A stretch of 7,165 nucleotides of DNA from Sporosarcina sp. Lineage in GTDB: Bacteria; Bacillota; Bacilli; Bacillales_A; Planococcaceae. Made by a program: the position numbers and the translations under genes. The stretch is taken from NCBI GenBank assembly GCA_029263945.1, contig JARIDM010000209.1, forward strand, positions 1 through 7,165, given 5' to 3'. Shown one piece after another: positions 4,865-7,165 of the stretch. The notes beneath the pieces were generated by a model. That model worked only from the letters and a program-made list of their open reading frames with translations, ran no database searches and was not told the DNA's origin. Each line of letters starts with the position of its first letter. Positions within the stretch are counted from its first letter, which is position 1.

Positions 4865-5472
4865 CAAAAGTAAAGATTTGTGGGTTGAAAGAACCCGCAC
4901 ATGTCCAAGTCGCTGTAGATGCCGGTGCGGACGCCATTGGTTTTGTATTTGCGCCGAGTAGCCGACGTGTCACGATTGAGGCGGCTAAAAAGCTTGCGAA
5001 GCAGATCCCGTCAAACGTGCTGAAGATTGGCGTGTTCGTGGATGCTACCTATGAAGAGTTGGAACGGGCATTTCGGGAAGTTCCGTTGGATTATATTCAG
5101 TTGCACGGCAATGAAACACCCGCATTCATAGAAGGCCTTCAACTTCCAACGATTAAGGCTTTTTCCATCCGAACGATTGAAGATGTACGTGAGGCGGCAA
5201 CTTATAAAGTCGATTATTATTTGTTCGATGCCCCTGGTCAAGCGTATAAAGGCGGTAGCGGTGTTACGTTTGACTGGTCATTACTACAGGATATAGGAAT
5301 TTCAGCAGAGAGAATTATTCTCGCAGGCGGACTTCATAAACGGAATGTCGAATCAGCAATAACATGTGTAAAGCCTTTTATGGTAGATGTCTCTAGCGGA
5401 GTTGAGGTTGAGCAGAGAAAAGATGAGCACTTAATCCGTGCGTTTGTGCGTACGGTGAAAGGGGAGAGATGA
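4861..5472 (+). CDS. trpF: phosphoribosylanthranilate isomerase
   Basis: Isomerises phosphoribosylanthranilate to CdRP (Amadori rearrangement). A 203-residue TIM-barrel protein of normal length. KICGLK contains the general base Cys7; IGFVFAPSSRR and QLHGNE follow; LFDAPG carries Asp123, the general acid; GGSGVTFDW, LAGGL and VDVSSGVE form the phosphate and substrate sites. The start overlaps the trpC stop (ATGA). The stop is 3 nt ahead of the trpB start. Confidence 0.97.
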   Translation: MTKVKICGLKEPAHVQVAVDAGADAIGFVFAPSSRRVTIEAAKKLAKQIPSNVLKIGVFVDATYEELERAFREVPLDYIQLHGNETPAFIEGLQLPTIKAFSIRTIEDVREAATYKVDYYLFDAPGQAYKGGSGVTFDWSLLQDIGISAERIILAGGLHKRNVESAITCVKPFMVDVSSGVEVEQRKDEHLIRAFVRTVKGER

Positions 5473-5475
5473 GTC

Positions 5476-6684
5476 ATGGTGAAAATGAGTACGGAAGCAG
5501 GAAAAGTAGGTCGATATGGTCGTTTTGGTGGACAATTCGTGCCTGAAACTTTAATGACTGCGCTGGTTGAGTTGGAAGAAGCATACGACCAAGCGGTGAA
5601 AGATCCAACTTTTCTAGCGGAAGTTGATGATTATTTGAGCGATTTTGTCGGAAGAGAGACACCACTTTATTTTGCGAAGCGTCTGACAGCACATGTAGGT
5701 GGGGCTAAAATTTATTTGAAAAGAGAAGATTTAAATCATACAGGTGCGCATAAAATTAACAACACCATTGGCCAGGCTTTGCTTGCGGTACGGATGGGCA
5801 AAAAGAAAATTGTTGCGGAAACTGGTGCAGGCCAACACGGTGTTGCAACCGCTACGGTCTGTGCGTTGTTTGATTTGGAGTGCACCATTTTTATGGGCAA
5901 AGAAGACATTCGAAGACAAGAATTGAATGTCTATCGAATGGAATTGCTTGGCGCAACTGTTATTTCTGTTGATAAAGGTGCGGGTACTTTAAAAGATGCG
6001 GTGAATGAAGCACTCAGGTATTGGGTCACTCATGTAGAAGACACGCATTATATTTTGGGTTCAGCACTTGGTCCGCATCCTTTCCCGAAAATTGTCCGGG
6101 ACTTTCAACGTGTTATTGGCGTGGAAACAAGACGGCAAATATTGGCTAAAGAATCCACACTGCCCAATGCTATTGTGGCATGTGTGGGGGGCGGCAGTAA
6201 CTCAATTGGCATGTTTCACCCTTTTATTGCAGATGAAGAAGTGGCTTTGTACGGTGTAGAGGCAGCAGGAAGCGGAATATCGACAGGACTTCATTCATCG
6301 GCAATTGTAGATGAAAAAGAGGGGGTCTTACACGGCGCTTATATGTATATCCTACAAGATGAAGATGGGCTCATCCAAGAAGCACATTCCATCTCGGCAG
6401 GCTTGGATTATCCAGCGATTGGTCCGGAACATTGCCATTTACATGATATTGGTCGGGTAACATACACATCCGTAACAGATTCAGGTGCACTTGAAGCACT
6501 TCAGTTGTTATCGAAAACAGAAGGGATTATTCCTGCCCTTGAAAGTGCGCACGCGGTGCAATTCGCAGTAGAACTGGCAAGTGACATGAATAAAGAAGAA
6601 ATCGTTGTAATTTGTCTCTCTGGGCGCGGCGACAAAGACGTTCGAACAGTGAAAGATGCGTTAGGAGGTCAGAAAAATGACTAA
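5476..6684 (+). CDS. trpB: tryptophan synthase beta chain
   Basis: PLP enzyme joining indole and serine to make tryptophan in an alpha2-beta2 complex with TrpA. It has 402 residues, usual for TrpB1. GRYGRFGGQFVPETLM is the conserved start region. LKREDLNHTGAHKINN carries the PLP lysine Lys93. AETGAGQHG has the catalytic Glu115. GGGSN (238-242) binds the PLP phosphate, and LSGRGDKD has Ser382 facing the PLP ring nitrogen. SAGLDYPGIGPEH-type and ESAHA motifs are also present. The ATG at 5476 lies 9 nt after GGGGAG (5461-5466); an in-frame ATG at 5485 is a less likely start. It is the only junction among the operon genes without a stop/start overlap (3-nt gap). Confidence 0.98.
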   Translation: MVKMSTEAGKVGRYGRFGGQFVPETLMTALVELEEAYDQAVKDPTFLAEVDDYLSDFVGRETPLYFAKRLTAHVGGAKIYLKREDLNHTGAHKINNTIGQALLAVRMGKKKIVAETGAGQHGVATATVCALFDLECTIFMGKEDIRRQELNVYRMELLGATVISVDKGAGTLKDAVNEALRYWVTHVEDTHYILGSALGPHPFPKIVRDFQRVIGVETRRQILAKESTLPNAIVACVGGGSNSIGMFHPFIADEEVALYGVEAAGSGISTGLHSSAIVDEKEGVLHGAYMYILQDEDGLIQEAHSISAGLDYPAIGPEHCHLHDIGRVTYTSVTDSGALEALQLLSKTEGIIPALESAHAVQFAVELASDMNKEEIVVICLSGRGDKDVRTVKDALGGQKND

Positions 6685-7165
6685 GCAGCAACTAACAGCG
6701 GCCATTCGGTCATGTATCAACAGGGGTGACCACGCATTTGTCCCGTATATTATGGCGGGGGACGGCGGCCTTCACAAATTAAAAGAAACCATTTTATTCT
6801 TACAAGAAATCGGTGTGACTGCCATTGAACTTGGAATACCATTTTCTGATCCCGTCGCAGATGGACCAGAAATTCAAGCAGCAGGTGAACGTGCGTTATT
6901 AGCTGGTGTTACCTTAAGAAAAGTGTTGCAGGAAATTGGTTTATTTAAAGAAGAGGTGACAATTCCACTGGTATTCATGACGTACTTAAATCCAGTAATT
7001 CGTTACGGCATCGATCAGTTTGCTAGCGATTGCGCCAAAAACGGGGTGAGTGGACTCATTATCCCAGACCTCCCTTACGAAGAAAGTGGATGTATAAAAG
7101 AGGCGTTGAGTAAGCACGACCTTGTGCTCATTCCACTGGTTTCACTCACTAGCCAGCCTGCGCGT
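6677..7165 (+). CDS. trpA: tryptophan synthase alpha chain, 3' end outside the window
   Basis: Cleaves indole-3-glycerol phosphate to indole and glyceraldehyde 3-phosphate and channels indole to TrpB. The first 163 residues are present, out of about 260 in the family. IELGIPFSDPVADGP (50-64) carries the catalytic Glu51 and Asp62. MTYLNPV and GLIIPDLPYEE, the usual substrate-pocket and signature segments, follow. The last visible residues, PLVSLTS, replace the more common PLVAPTS-like stretch. The ATG overlaps the trpB stop by 8 nt, and an ideal AGGAGG (6663-6668, 8-nt spacing) is embedded in the end of trpB, the strongest ribosome site in the operon. The reading frame is open to the window edge. 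Confidence 0.97.
   Translation, partial: MTKQQLTAAIRSCINRGDHAFVPYIMAGDGGLHKLKETILFLQEIGVTAIELGIPFSDPVADGPEIQAAGERALLAGVTLRKVLQEIGLFKEEVTIPLVFMTYLNPVIRYGIDQFASDCAKNGVSGLIIPDLPYEESGCIKEALSKHDLVLIPLVSLTSQPAR

Noticed and set aside
5469..5471. ATG overlapping the trpF stop as a fourth ATGA-type junction
   Set aside because: It is not in the trpB frame; trpB starts at 5476.

Overview
The window is a stretch of a low-to-mid GC Bacillota chromosome. The proteins, the strong AGGAGG-type ribosome sites, the T-box leader and the separate (G/U)AG-triplet motifs point to the Bacillales; a Planococcaceae-like genus such as Sporosarcina or Lysinibacillus is my guess and is not proved by the sequence. It holds most of a tryptophan biosynthesis operon in the order trpE-D-C-F-B-A (plus strand, trpA cut by the right edge). 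The operon is transcribed divergently from rluF, a 23S rRNA pseudouridine synthase gene on the minus strand.

Left part (1-398, minus strand). The first few codons of an unidentified gene lie at the extreme left edge, with a good Shine-Dalgarno sequence and an extended -10 promoter. Next comes a strong intrinsic terminator, and then the scar of a methyl-accepting chemotaxis protein gene. Its first membrane segment is joined, out of frame, to its last ~25 codons, so essentially the whole sensor, HAMP and signalling region has been deleted. Positions 273-398 hold no gene or convincing signal that I can recognise. rluF occupies 399-1115 and has its own sigma-A-like promoter (1157-1185).

Trp leader (1249-1675). 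This is the most interesting part. A near-consensus promoter (TTGACA, 17 bp, TATGAT) starts a roughly 380-nt leader. The leader contains a complete tryptophan-specific T-box riboswitch: UGG specifier, UGGC acceptor-binding bulge that fits tRNA-Trp with G73, IIA/B pseudoknot, antiterminator and terminator. It also carries two clusters of six (G/U)AG triplets, each with uniform 2-nt spacers, which is the signature of binding by TRAP (MtrB). Cluster 1 sits between the transcription start and stem I of the T-box. Cluster 2 covers the Shine-Dalgarno sequence and start codon of trpE. The leader therefore seems built to sense both uncharged tRNA-Trp (T-box, transcription) and free tryptophan (TRAP, probably translation of trpE and possibly T-box folding). 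In B. subtilis these two inputs are split: TRAP acts on trp, and a T-box acts on the anti-TRAP operon.

Structural genes (1666-7165). trpE, trpD, trpC and trpF are joined by ATGA stop/start overlaps, trpB follows after 3 nt, and trpA overlaps trpB by 8 nt, so translation is likely coupled throughout. No glutamine amidotransferase gene (trpG) lies between or ahead of the genes seen, so TrpE presumably uses a PabA/TrpG encoded elsewhere, as in B. subtilis. Together the enzymes convert chorismate to anthranilate, phosphoribosylanthranilate, CdRP, indole-3-glycerol phosphate and finally tryptophan.
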